64,000 nt of DNA, from the NCBI RefSeq assembly GCF_038181555.1, contig NZ_JBBWUA010000007.1, positions 1 to 64,000 of the forward strand, in the 5' to 3' direction. Shown in pieces: positions 50,436 through 58,874 of the stretch. Both the position numbers and the translations under genes were made by a program. This DNA comes from Desulfitobacterium sp038181555 (lineage in GTDB: Bacteria; Bacillota; Desulfitobacteriia; Desulfitobacteriales; Desulfitobacteriaceae). The notes below the pieces were generated by a model. That model was not told the origin of the DNA. It was given only the letters and a program-made list of their open reading frames with translations, and ran no database searches. Numbering within the stretch: the stretch's first letter is position 1; every line of letters starts with the position of its first letter.

Positions 50436-51635
50436 ATGCGGAGAGTATATCTTGACCATAGCGCAACAACTCCGGTCGACCCTGAAGTTGCCAAGCTGAT
50501 GATGACCTATTACACTGAACAATACGGAAACCCTTCCAGTGTGCATAGCTTTGGACGAGAAGCAAAGGCGGCCTTAGAAAACGCACGTGATTCTGTAGCC
50601 AAGCTTTTGGGTGCTGAACCAACTGAGATCACCTTCACTAGCGGTGGTACAGAAGCAGACAATCTTGCGATCCTCGGTGCAGCTGAGGCTCAAAGCAAAA
50701 AAGGCAAACACATCATTACTTCTGCTGTGGAACATCACGCAGTCTTAGAAGCCTGCGAATTCTTAGCAAAGAATGGGTATGAACTCACCATCGTTCCTGT
50801 AGACGAAGAAGGATTGATCTCGGTCGCGGAGGTGGAAAAAGCCATCCGACCCGATACAATATTGATTTCTATCATGCATGCCAATAATGAAGTGGGAACC
50901 ATTCAACCTATTACCGAAATCGGTAAGCTCGCTCGGGAAAAAGGCATTATCTTCCATGTGGATGCTGTCCAATCCTTTGGTAAGATTCCGATTAATGTGA
51001 AGTCGATGAATGTAGACCTTATGACTGTATCTAGTCACAAGATCTATGGACCCAAAGGGGTAGGAGCTCTCTTTATTCGCAGAGGGGTAAGGGTTGTTCC
51101 CCGGATCTATGGAGGCGGACAGGAAAAGAAACGGCGTTCAGGTACGGAGAATACCCCAGGAATCATTGGGTTCGGAAAAGCCTGTGACCTGGCTGCCGAA
51201 CGGATGGAAGCAGAAGGGATACGACAAGGTAAGCTTCGGGATAAGCTTCTGGAAGGTATCCTGGCAAAGATTGATCATGTTAAATTGAATGGACCCCGTG
51301 GAGAGAATCGCCTTCCCGGTAATTTGAATGTTAGCATTCAATTCGTAGAAGGAGAAGCACTTCTTCTCAGTTTAGATATGATGGGCATTGCCGTTTCCAG
51401 TGGCTCTGCCTGTACCTCAGGATCTCTGGATCCTTCCCATGTCTTGTTGGCTATGGGTTTAACTCACGAAATTGCTCATGGGTCCTTACGCTTCTCCTTT
51501 GGACATCAGAATACGGAAGAAGATGTAGATTATGTCCTCGAGCAGTTGCCAAAGATTGTCGATCGTTTACGGATGATGTCCCCCCTATATGACCAAGCCA
51601 AACATGGGCAATGTAGTCACGCGCAAGCGCAATAA
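50436..51635 (+). CDS. iscS: Cysteine desulfurase
   Basis: A 399-residue PLP enzyme that takes sulfur from cysteine for Fe-S clusters and tRNA thiolation. The PLP Lys is in SSHKIYGPKGVGAL near 205, the His/Asp set in SAVEHHAVLE and HVDAVQSFGK, and the mobile sulfur Cys in SSGSACTSGS near 325. The NifS/IscS type is supported by length. AGGAGG precedes the ATG. It sits between iscR and iscU; mnmA behind them probably uses its persulfide. Confidence 0.96.
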   Translation: MRRVYLDHSATTPVDPEVAKLMMTYYTEQYGNPSSVHSFGREAKAALENARDSVAKLLGAEPTEITFTSGGTEADNLAILGAAEAQSKKGKHIITSAVEHHAVLEACEFLAKNGYELTIVPVDEEGLISVAEVEKAIRPDTILISIMHANNEVGTIQPITEIGKLAREKGIIFHVDAVQSFGKIPINVKSMNVDLMTVSSHKIYGPKGVGALFIRRGVRVVPRIYGGGQEKKRRSGTENTPGIIGFGKACDLAAERMEAEGIRQGKLRDKLLEGILAKIDHVKLNGPRGENRLPGNLNVSIQFVEGEALLLSLDMMGIAVSSGSACTSGSLDPSHVLLAMGLTHEIAHGSLRFSFGHQNTEEDVDYVLEQLPKIVDRLRMMSPLYDQAKHGQCSHAQAQ

Positions 51636-51651
51636 TGAGGAGTGAAGAGAT

Positions 51652-52026
51652 ATGTATTCAGAAAAAGTAATGGATCATTTTACAAATCCACGTAATGTAG
51701 GCGAAATAGAAAATGCTGACGGTGTCGGTGAAGTGGGCAATGCTAAATGTGGCGACATTATGCGTATTTATTTAGACGTTGAAGGCGATATTATTAAAGA
51801 TGTAAAATTTAAGACCTTTGGCTGTGGGGCAGCGGTAGCTACCAGTAGTATGGTCACCGAAATGGTAAAAGGTAAAACTATTGAAGAGGCTCTCCAAATT
51901 ACTAATGCAGCTGTTGCTGAAGCCCTTGATGGACTTCCCCCGGCGAAGATGCACTGTTCGAATTTAGCTGCTGATGCACTACATGAAGCCATTAAGGATT
52001 ATCACGAAAAGCATCAAAAGGCATAA
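51652..52026 (+). CDS. iscU: Fe-S cluster scaffold IscU/NifU N-terminal type
   Basis: A 124-residue scaffold on which clusters are built. MYSEKVMDHFTNPRNVGEIENADGVGEVGNAKCGDIM at the start holds the first Cys, FKTFGCGAAVATSSM the second, and PPAKMHCSNLAADAL the third. Length fits the single-domain IscU-like form. GAGGAG lies 8 bases before the ATG. It overlaps no other gene; mnmA starts 13 bases later. Confidence 0.95.
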   Translation: MYSEKVMDHFTNPRNVGEIENADGVGEVGNAKCGDIMRIYLDVEGDIIKDVKFKTFGCGAAVATSSMVTEMVKGKTIEEALQITNAAVAEALDGLPPAKMHCSNLAADALHEAIKDYHEKHQKA

Positions 52027-52039
52027 GGATGAAGATGAA

Positions 52040-53164
52040 ATGACACTTACCGAAAAGAAGAAGGTAGTGGTCGGCATGAGCGGCGGTGTGGATAGTTCCA
52101 TGGCCGCCGCTTTGCTTAAAGAAAAGGGTTATGACGTCATCGGCATAACCCTACAAACCATGCCCTCAGGAGGGCCAGATGATGTGGGGGGCTGCTGCTC
52201 CATTACAGCTATTGATGATGCCCGTCGGGTAGCCCATCAATTGGGCATACCTCATTATGTCTTGAACTTTCGTACTATTTTCGAGGAAAATGTCATCGAT
52301 TACTTTACAAATTCTTACCTAAGTGGGGAGACGCCGAATCCTTGCACCATGTGCAATCGGGTTGTCCGCTGGGGAGAGTTTTTAAGGAAGGCCCGAAGCT
52401 TGGGAGCTGATTATTTGGCGACAGGGCATTATGCTAAAGTTCTTCAAGATCCCCAGAGCGGACGCTATCTTTTGAGCCGACCTGTGGACACCTGGAAGGA
52501 CCAAACCTATATGCTCTATAACTTGACCCAGGATCAGCTGAAAGGAACCCTGTTCCCCCTTGCGGAGTATAAGAAAGAGCATATTCGTGAGATGGCTGCA
52601 GAGAGAGGACTGATTCGTGTTTCACGGAAGCCTGACAGTCAGGAAATATGCTTTATACCCGATGATGATTATATATCCTTCATTCGTGAACGTTCTCAAG
52701 ATAGGATCAGACCCGGTAATTTTGTGGACAGTCAAGGGAATGTGCTGGGACTGCATCAAGGCTTAGTCAACTATACAGTCGGTCAGCGCAAGGGACTGGG
52801 TATAACCTTTGGCAAGCCAATGTTCGTTATTGGTTTTAATGTGGAGCGCAATGAAGTAGTTTTAGGTGAAGATGAAGAGGTTTATGCGACCTCACTTTTG
52901 GCTACGGATATGAACTGGATAGCTATTTCTGATCTTCAAGATTCACTGGATGTACAGGCTAAAATCCGTTACAAAGCCCCTCTAGCTCCTGCAAAAATCA
53001 CGACCGTGCAGAATTCTGAGACAATACCCGGAGCAATTGGTTCGGTGGTCCGCGTAGAATTTGCAACCCCGCAACGTGCCATAACTCCCGGACAAGCAGT
53101 GGTCTTTTACCAAGGCGACCTTGTCATAGGCGGTGGCAAAATCATCACCGACCCCCGCGGCTGA
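52040..53164 (+). CDS. mnmA: tRNA-specific 2-thiouridylase MnmA
   Basis: A 374-residue enzyme that thiolates U34 of Lys, Glu and Gln tRNAs. The PP-loop is VVVGMSGGVDSSMAA near 10-24; the catalytic Cys are in NPCTMCNRVVRWG near 95-108 and RKPDSQEICFIPDDDY near 195-210. The start is set at ATG 52040 (AAGGATGAAG upstream); the longer frame overlaps the end of iscU. The link with iscS fits sulfur supply. Confidence 0.95.
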   Translation: MTLTEKKKVVVGMSGGVDSSMAAALLKEKGYDVIGITLQTMPSGGPDDVGGCCSITAIDDARRVAHQLGIPHYVLNFRTIFEENVIDYFTNSYLSGETPNPCTMCNRVVRWGEFLRKARSLGADYLATGHYAKVLQDPQSGRYLLSRPVDTWKDQTYMLYNLTQDQLKGTLFPLAEYKKEHIREMAAERGLIRVSRKPDSQEICFIPDDDYISFIRERSQDRIRPGNFVDSQGNVLGLHQGLVNYTVGQRKGLGITFGKPMFVIGFNVERNEVVLGEDEEVYATSLLATDMNWIAISDLQDSLDVQAKIRYKAPLAPAKITTVQNSETIPGAIGSVVRVEFATPQRAITPGQAVVFYQGDLVIGGGKIITDPRG

Positions 53165-53224
53165 ATCATGGGGCCTGGGACCTTGATTCAGTGAAGAATG
53201 GGACCTGTCCCCGTGATTCATTTT
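53162..53224 (+). terminator. Terminator after mnmA
   Basis: TGAATCATGGGG and CCCCGTGATTCA form a 12-bp stem (one wobble) across a long loop, followed by TTTTCC. The left arm includes the mnmA stop codon. Confidence 0.6.
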
Positions 53225-53303
53225 CCTGAAATATTTGTGAATGAATATTAAACAAAACGGGCATAGTAGCAAAGAACCATGAAGTTTTGAAGGGAGGGGA
53301 AAA

Positions 53304-53798
53304 ATGCGTAGAACACGAGAAATCGTTGGTTTACCTGTTTTATGTTCAAAAAGCGGAGACCAGATTGGCTGGGTAAAAGATGTGGTTTTCGATGAAAGCA
53401 ACAGGAAAATTAGCGGAATTCTCTTGGAAAACGCTCATATTTTCCACTCTGGAAAAGGCATTCCGCGTGAAATTGTTGCTACTGTAGGGAAAGATGCCTT
53501 AACTATTAGGGACCATGTGGTTCAAAGGATTCATGGAGTTAAATGGTCACAAAAGGTTGGGAATCAAGTTTTTACCCAAGGCGGGGAAGCAAAGGGCACG
53601 ATTGAGGATGTCTTTCTTGATGATTCAGCTGAAAATATTGTTGGTTTCGAAGTTTCAGATGGCCTTTTTTCCGATTTATTCGAAGGCCGTGGCACGATAC
53701 TGCAAGCTAACGTCATGGTAGATGGGAAAGATGTTTTAATCGTTGAAGACCAGGTATCCCCCTGGGACCAAGGAAAAGAAGGGGGTTCACTATCATGA
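53304..53798 (+). CDS. PRC-barrel domain protein
   Basis: A 164-residue protein with two PRC-barrel-like repeats, each starting with a set-up like LPVLCSKSGDQIGWVKDVVFDESNRKISGILLEN (about 10-45) and VFTQGGEAKGTIEDVFLDDSAENIVGFEVSD (about 90-122). PRC barrels occur in RNA-processing and photosynthetic proteins and in many Firmicute proteins of unknown role. AGGGAGGGG precedes the ATG. It overlaps the next gene by 4 bases. Confidence 0.83.
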   Translation: MRRTREIVGLPVLCSKSGDQIGWVKDVVFDESNRKISGILLENAHIFHSGKGIPREIVATVGKDALTIRDHVVQRIHGVKWSQKVGNQVFTQGGEAKGTIEDVFLDDSAENIVGFEVSDGLFSDLFEGRGTILQANVMVDGKDVLIVEDQVSPWDQGKEGGSLS

Positions 53799-53989
53799 AT
53801 TGTCCGGTTTGTAGTGGTCGTGCTATTGGAAAGGTAGGAGTAGGCCAGTTTTATTGTTGGGATTGCTGTGTTGAATTCACCAGCGCCATGGATAAAGTGG
53901 TCGTCTATGACTTAGCCGAAGACGGCTCCTTAGTTGCTTGGCAAGACCAAGCAATAGATGGGGCTGTAAATGAGGCTGCCATGGAGTAA
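53795..53989 (+). CDS. Small zinc-ribbon-like protein, 64 aa
   Basis: Not assigned to a named family. CPVCSGR near residue 3 and CWDCCVEF near 21 provide two CxxC pairs, as in a rubredoxin/zinc-ribbon knuckle; the rest is a short acidic domain. ATGA overlap with the PRC-barrel gene shows translational coupling. It is followed 20 bases later by the 43-residue gene, so the three form a small operon. Confidence 0.72.
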   Translation: MNCPVCSGRAIGKVGVGQFYCWDCCVEFTSAMDKVVVYDLAEDGSLVAWQDQAIDGAVNEAAME

Positions 53990-54009
53990 AGAGTAAGGAG
54001 GGATATACC

Positions 54010-54141
54010 TTGAAGTCAGGACAAGTCATTGGAGGAATCGTGGCAGGTAGCATTCTGGGTATGAGCGTCGGTTACATGATGCGTCCGAAAAATAAAACGC
54101 TGTCTATGATGCGTAAGGGTATGAAAATGATGAAATTCTAA
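54010..54141 (+). CDS. Basic membrane miniprotein, 43 aa (YtxH-like)
   Basis: A 43-residue protein: one Gly-rich hydrophobic segment (GQVIGGIVAGSILGMSVGYMM) followed by a Met/Lys-rich basic tail (MRKGMKMMKF). The shape recalls YtxH-type small membrane proteins. TTG start, with AAGGAGGG 8 bases upstream. It closes the PRC-barrel/zinc-ribbon operon. Confidence 0.7.
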   Translation: MKSGQVIGGIVAGSILGMSVGYMMRPKNKTLSMMRKGMKMMKF

Positions 54142-54175
54142 AGTCTCTCCAAAGTAAGTAAGCGACATCCTTAAT

Positions 54176-54226
54176 CAGTAAGAGCGTAAGAAAGCAAAAT
54201 GCTTTTCTTGCGCTCTTACTTTTGAC
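54176..54226 (+). terminator. Terminator after PRC-barrel operon
   Basis: GTAAGAGCGTAAGAAAGC and GCTTTTCTTGCGCTCTTAC form an approximately 18-bp stem with one bulge and a 5-base loop, then TTTTG. Confidence 0.8.
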
Positions 54227-54315
54227 AGTACCACTGATAAACGCACTACACTCTATCAAGGTATAAATTATTTCTGTATGGGGCATGACAAGGCTAGAGA
54301 GGTGTGGAGAAGACT

Positions 54316-55359
54316 ATGAAGAAGGAAAAGTGGCGTTGGGTTTTTTTGGTGAGTATTATGGTTGCAAGCTGGCTATTCATCCTTTCCGTGCGTACGATTC
54401 TCAGCCCTTTTATCCTAGCCTTTATTTTGGCTTATCTATTAGAGCCTGTGGTAGGGTCTTTAGTAAAACGAGGGGCTGGACGTAAGTCAGCAATTGCTAT
54501 TGTCTTCGTGGGAATTCTGGTTTCGATAGGTTTGCTGATCTTTTTTATCATCCCGATGCTTTACATCGAGCTTTCCAAGCTCACCCAGGTGCTTCCCGGT
54601 ACCCTCCAGACCGTTGAACAGCTTATTCAGGATTTTCGTACTAATTTTCGGGCAACTGGATTACCGAATCAAGTCGTCAGTGTCTTGGATGAACATTTGG
54701 GGGAAGGTGAAACGTTTCTCGTCAATTGGCTTGAGGAATTTCTGGATAATCTGCCCCAGCTTTTGACCTCGATGAGCTTTCTCATCCTTTCCCCAGTGAT
54801 CGCAATATATTTATTGGCCGACTGGAAGCGCCTTCAGGTAGGTTTTTTGCGGATTGTTCCCCAAAGCAAACGAGTCGCTTGGCAAAGAGTGATTCAAGAT
54901 ATAAGCCATGTGGTGCGTAGCTTTATCCGAGGCAATCTCACGGTGGCCATCATTGTCGGGATTCTTAGTGGGGTCGGAGTAAAGCTGATGGGTATGGACT
55001 ATGCCCTGCTGATTGGAGTCATATGTGGTGTATTTGATTTAATTCCTTACTTTGGCCCCCTGATTGGCGCTGTTCCCGCGGTGCTGCTAGGCCTTATTGA
55101 ATCTCCTTTTATGGCGATTAAAGTAGCTATTGTCATCCTCATCGTCCAGCAGCTAGAAGGCAGCATTATCTCGCCTAAGCTCATGGGGGATAGTGTGGGA
55201 TTGCACCCCTTGTGGATTATCTTTGCTTTACTCGCCGGAGGGGAAATCGCCGGCTTTTGGGGAATGCTTTTTTCGGTTCCCATCGCCGCCATTATCCGCG
55301 TCCTGCTTCGTCATATTTATTTTTGGCTGGTTTCTCCGGAGATCAAAAGAGGAAGTTGA
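54316..55359 (+). CDS. AI-2E family (PerM-like) membrane transporter
   Basis: A 347-residue membrane protein of the AI-2E/PerM/TqsA family, with about eight helices: two near the N terminus, one at about 60-85, a soluble region (90-150), then the conserved C-terminal set with GVICGVFDLIPYFGPLIGAVPAVLLG and LHPLWIIFALLAGGEIAGFWGMLFSVPIAA. Members export small molecules or act as Na+/H+ antiporters; the substrate is unknown. The start is set at ATG 54316 with GTGGAG 7 bases upstream; GTG 54304 is the open-frame start. Confidence 0.85.
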   Translation: MKKEKWRWVFLVSIMVASWLFILSVRTILSPFILAFILAYLLEPVVGSLVKRGAGRKSAIAIVFVGILVSIGLLIFFIIPMLYIELSKLTQVLPGTLQTVEQLIQDFRTNFRATGLPNQVVSVLDEHLGEGETFLVNWLEEFLDNLPQLLTSMSFLILSPVIAIYLLADWKRLQVGFLRIVPQSKRVAWQRVIQDISHVVRSFIRGNLTVAIIVGILSGVGVKLMGMDYALLIGVICGVFDLIPYFGPLIGAVPAVLLGLIESPFMAIKVAIVILIVQQLEGSIISPKLMGDSVGLHPLWIIFALLAGGEIAGFWGMLFSVPIAAIIRVLLRHIYFWLVSPEIKRGS

Positions 55360-55414
55360 CAAGCTCCTGATCATTCCGATATACTTAAGATTAATTTCAA
55401 AGTTTTAACAGATT

Positions 55415-55737
55415 AAAACTGATGACGGAACGAGTAATACCACATTCCTTTGCAGAGAGGCTTCGCCAGGTGAAAAGAAGCTAGGGAGTTTTGTATGAAG
55501 GCTATTCCCGAGGGCAAGCACGAACCTTGACGAGGCACGCGTTAAGTGCAATGACAGTAAACTGTCGCAAAGCGACCGATCCAGTTCAGATAGGAAGCCG
55601 TACCTATAATCAGTATGCCGTGAAAATGCGCGAAGCTGATCTCTGGCCTCTGACATCGGGCATCTGTATCGGTAAGCAGGGTGGTACCACGGTGATATTA
55701 GCCCGTCCCTGATTTTAGGGGCGGGTTTATCTATTTT
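55415..55737 (+). promoter_or_regulatory. T-box riboswitch of alaS
   Basis: The T-box core AGGGTGGTACCACGG is at 55678-55692, followed by the terminator CCCGTCCCT-GATTTT-AGGGGCGGG and a T-rich tail ending about 55737. On the 3' side of Stem I, GAAGGCTATTCC places GCT (Ala) at 55501-55503 as the likely specifier. About 320 bases long. It should raise alaS expression when uncharged tRNA-Ala builds up. Confidence 0.88.
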
Positions 55738-55752
55738 GAGGGAGGAAATAAC

Positions 55753-58392
55753 GTGTATACAGGTAATCAGCTAAGAGAAATGTTTTTGAAGTTTTTTGAA
55801 TCCAAAGGTCACCGCATCTTGCCGAGTGCATCTTTGATTCCCAAGGATGACCCAACCTTGCTCCTTACAGTAGCGGGGATGGTTCCCTTCAAACCTTACT
55901 TTATGCGCAAAGTCGAACCTCCCTTTCCAAGGGCTACCACATCACAAAAATGTGTGCGCACTCCGGATTTAGAGGTTGTGGGAAAAACAGCCCGCCATCA
56001 CACCTTCTTTGAAATGCTCGGTAATTTTTCCTTCGGTGATTATTTTAAGGCTGATGCAATTCCCTGGGCTTGGGAATTTGTAACGGAAGTCCTCAAGCTG
56101 CCGGTTGATCAGCTGTGGATTACCGTCCATCCGGAAGACGAAGAAGCCAAGGCTCTCTGGATTGAAAAAACCGGAGTATCTCCTGATCGTATCGCCTATG
56201 ATCCGGAAAACTTATGGGCAGCCGGACCGGTTGGTCCTTGTGGCTATTGCTCAGAAATATATGTGGATTTAGGGGAATCCCGCGGCTGCGGTAAACCCGA
56301 TTGTGCCCTAGGCTGTGATTGCGATCGCTTCCTAGAAATCTGGAATCTGGTATTTATGCAGTACAACCGGGACGAATCCGGCATGCTCACCCCCCTACCC
56401 AAGCAAAATATTGATACGGGAATGGGCCTGGAGCGGATTGCCTCCGTTATGCAAGGGGTTGCCTCTAACTTTGATACAGATTTATTCCTACCTATCATCA
56501 ATAAGGTATCCGAGCTTTCGGGAGTAACCTATCATAGCAATGACAAGAGCGATATAGCCATGAAAGTGGTTGCTGATCATACCCGAGCTGTTTCCTTCAT
56601 GCTCTCCGATGGTATTCGTCCGGGTAGTGAAGGGCGTGGCTATGTGTTGCGCCGAATCTTGCGCCGTGCCATTCGCTATGCGCGTCTGCTTGGCATCGAT
56701 AAGCCTTTCTTAGAGCAAATCTTCGCGATTATCCAAAGAGATTACAGCCATCATTATCCGGAGCTCAAGGAAAATGAAAACTTCATTCTTAACCACCTGC
56801 GCTTAGAGGAGAAGAACTTCCAAGCGACCTTGGAGCAAGGCACGCAAATTCTTCAGGAAAAGGTTAAGTCTCTTCAGGAAGTAGGAGAAACGGTGCTTAA
56901 TGGCGCGGATGCCTTCTCGCTATATGAAACCTATGGCTTCCCCGTGGAGCTGACTGAAGAAATGCTCATTGAGCAAGACATGACTGTAGATATGGAAGGC
57001 TTTAACCTTGCGGCTGAAGAGCATCGCCGCCTAGCTAAGGAGCAATCCCAACAGATGAAAGCCGTCCAAGAAAGTGCTGCTATTTCTGAAAAAGCAAAGG
57101 CTTTGGGTACAACACCTTTCCGTGGATACCAGGAGCTGACTATAAAAACCAAGATCGAAGCACTGTTTCAAAATGGGGAAGAGGTAAAGGATGCTGCTGA
57201 AGGAGACGAAGTTTTAATCTTCCTCAGTGAATCACCCTTCTATGCGGAAAGCGGCGGTCAGACTTCAGACAGTGGAGTGATTCGGACGCAACGTGCTGAG
57301 GCTAAGCTCACTGAAGTGAAAAAGGGTGTCACGGGAACCCTTTATCATCATTTTATCGTCACCCAAGGAGTGTTGAATCGGGGAGATGAAGTAGAAGCAC
57401 TGGTCGACGAAAAAGCTCGCCAAGCGACTGCCCGTCATCACAGCGCCACACACTTGCTCCAGTCCGCTCTCCGGACTGTGTTAGGAGAACATGTCCAACA
57501 GGCTGGATCCTTTGTAACCCCTGAGCGCTTGCGTTTTGACTTTACCCACTTCTCTTCCTTGACACCCGTGGAATTGACCAGAGTAGAGGATTTACTCAAT
57601 GAAGCGATCCTAGCCAATTTGCCTGTTGCTGCCGTGGAAATGAGCTTGGATGCCGCCAAAGCTGATGGGGCTACGGCGCTCTTTGGCGAAAAATATGGCG
57701 ATACCGTGCGGGTGGTTTCCATGGGGGATTTCTCTAAAGAGCTCTGTGGAGGAACTCATATCCACGCGACAGGAGATATCGGCTTAGTCAAGATCGTCTC
57801 GGAAGGCGGTATCGGTGCCGGCTTAAGACGGATTGAGGCAGTGGCCGGAGTGGAAGCGCTCAATACCATGCGCACGATGAATGATCAACTTTTGGAGATT
57901 GCTCAACTTCTCAAAGCCCAGCCTGCCGATCTAAGTAAGCGTGTCCAAGGTATGCTAGCTCAAGTGAAGGATTTGGAAAAGGAAGTCCAGCAGCTCAATG
58001 CCAAGGTGGCCAAATCTGAAGTCGAGTCCCTCCTACAACAAGTGAAAGAGGTTGAAGGTGTCCCGGTTCTGGCCGCTAAAGTCTCTGCTCAAGATATGGA
58101 TGCGCTCCGCAATACTGCTGACCTCTTAAAGGATAAAATGAAGTCGGGAGTTCTCATCTTGGGGGCAGCGGCCGAAGGCAAGGTCAACTGGGTAACTGTT
58201 GTAACCCCGACAGGTTTAAGTGGGCTGCATGCGGGGCAGATTATTAAGGAAGTGGCCAAAATCACCGGTGGCGGTGGTGGTGGTCGTCCTGATATGGCAC
58301 AAGCCGGAGGCAAAGATCCCGCTAAACTCGGTGAAGCCCTCGATCAGGTCCCGGATATCCTGAAGAGCTTTTTGGCAGCTCAGAAGGGATAA
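55753..58392 (+). CDS. alaS: Alanine-tRNA ligase
   Basis: An 879-residue synthetase with the catalytic core (1-~240, LPSASLIPKDDPTLLLTVAGMVPFKPYF and VRTPDLEVVGKTARHHTFFEMLGNFSFGDYFK), a tRNA-recognition region, an editing domain with HHSATHLLQSALR near 567 and CGGTHIHATGDIG near 665-677 that clears Ser/Gly mischarging, and the C-terminal coiled-coil/DHHA1 part with TGGGGGGRPDMAQAGG. GTG start behind GGGAGG. It is headed by a T-box leader. Confidence 0.97.
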   Translation: MYTGNQLREMFLKFFESKGHRILPSASLIPKDDPTLLLTVAGMVPFKPYFMRKVEPPFPRATTSQKCVRTPDLEVVGKTARHHTFFEMLGNFSFGDYFKADAIPWAWEFVTEVLKLPVDQLWITVHPEDEEAKALWIEKTGVSPDRIAYDPENLWAAGPVGPCGYCSEIYVDLGESRGCGKPDCALGCDCDRFLEIWNLVFMQYNRDESGMLTPLPKQNIDTGMGLERIASVMQGVASNFDTDLFLPIINKVSELSGVTYHSNDKSDIAMKVVADHTRAVSFMLSDGIRPGSEGRGYVLRRILRRAIRYARLLGIDKPFLEQIFAIIQRDYSHHYPELKENENFILNHLRLEEKNFQATLEQGTQILQEKVKSLQEVGETVLNGADAFSLYETYGFPVELTEEMLIEQDMTVDMEGFNLAAEEHRRLAKEQSQQMKAVQESAAISEKAKALGTTPFRGYQELTIKTKIEALFQNGEEVKDAAEGDEVLIFLSESPFYAESGGQTSDSGVIRTQRAEAKLTEVKKGVTGTLYHHFIVTQGVLNRGDEVEALVDEKARQATARHHSATHLLQSALRTVLGEHVQQAGSFVTPERLRFDFTHFSSLTPVELTRVEDLLNEAILANLPVAAVEMSLDAAKADGATALFGEKYGDTVRVVSMGDFSKELCGGTHIHATGDIGLVKIVSEGGIGAGLRRIEAVAGVEALNTMRTMNDQLLEIAQLLKAQPADLSKRVQGMLAQVKDLEKEVQQLNAKVAKSEVESLLQQVKEVEGVPVLAAKVSAQDMDALRNTADLLKDKMKSGVLILGAAAEGKVNWVTVVTPTGLSGLHAGQIIKEVAKITGGGGGGRPDMAQAGGKDPAKLGEALDQVPDILKSFLAAQKG

Positions 58393-58507
58393 GCAGCAAA
58401 GATTTCTTTGCGAAAATAAAGGGAAATCGCTCAAGGTGAGAGAATTATTCACTTAATACCTTAATTATATTTGTTACTGAACTCGGACTGCACAAGGGGG
58501 AACGCCA

Positions 58508-58771
58508 ATGGATCATTCAGAACACACTATGATGTTTAAATCGCAAGGGGGAGACGCCTCGCCCGAGGAAATTTTACAACAGGTGTATGTGGCTTTAGAA
58601 GAAAAAGGGTATGACCCGATCAATCAGCTGGTAGGGTATTTGATGTCGGGGGATCCGGTCTATATTACGAGCCATAATCAAGCGCGAACCCTGATCCGAA
58701 AGCTGGAACGCTATGAACTCTTAGAAGAGCTTGTACGCTCGTATTTAAACAGGGAAGTTAACACAAAGTAA
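58508..58771 (+). CDS. ireB: IreB family regulatory phosphoprotein
   Basis: An 87-residue protein of the IreB/UPF0297 (YrzL) family. IreB is phosphorylated by the Ser/Thr kinase IreK in Enterococcus and affects cephalosporin resistance, a link known from that genus. The Thr-containing N terminus (EHTMMFKSQ), ALEEKGYDPINQLVGYLMSGDPVYITSHNQAR and ERYELLEELVRSYL are conserved. AGGGGG precedes the ATG. Its place after alaS and before ruvX is conserved in Firmicutes. Confidence 0.93.
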   Translation: MDHSEHTMMFKSQGGDASPEEILQQVYVALEEKGYDPINQLVGYLMSGDPVYITSHNQARTLIRKLERYELLEELVRSYLNREVNTK

Positions 58772-58778
58772 TTACTCT

Positions 58779-58808
58779 GAAACCCTCACTTCAAGCTGAG
58801 GGTTTCTG
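58779..58808 (+). terminator. Terminator after ireB
   Basis: GAAACCCTCA-CTTCAAGC-TGAGGGTTTC is a perfect 10-bp stem. Only TGTG follows, so termination may be partial. Confidence 0.65.
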
Positions 58809-58874
58809 TGCGGCTATGTAGTTTTTTTGTTATCCCGAGGGAAGAAGGACAGAAGGTCCTGACCCTCTCCCGGT

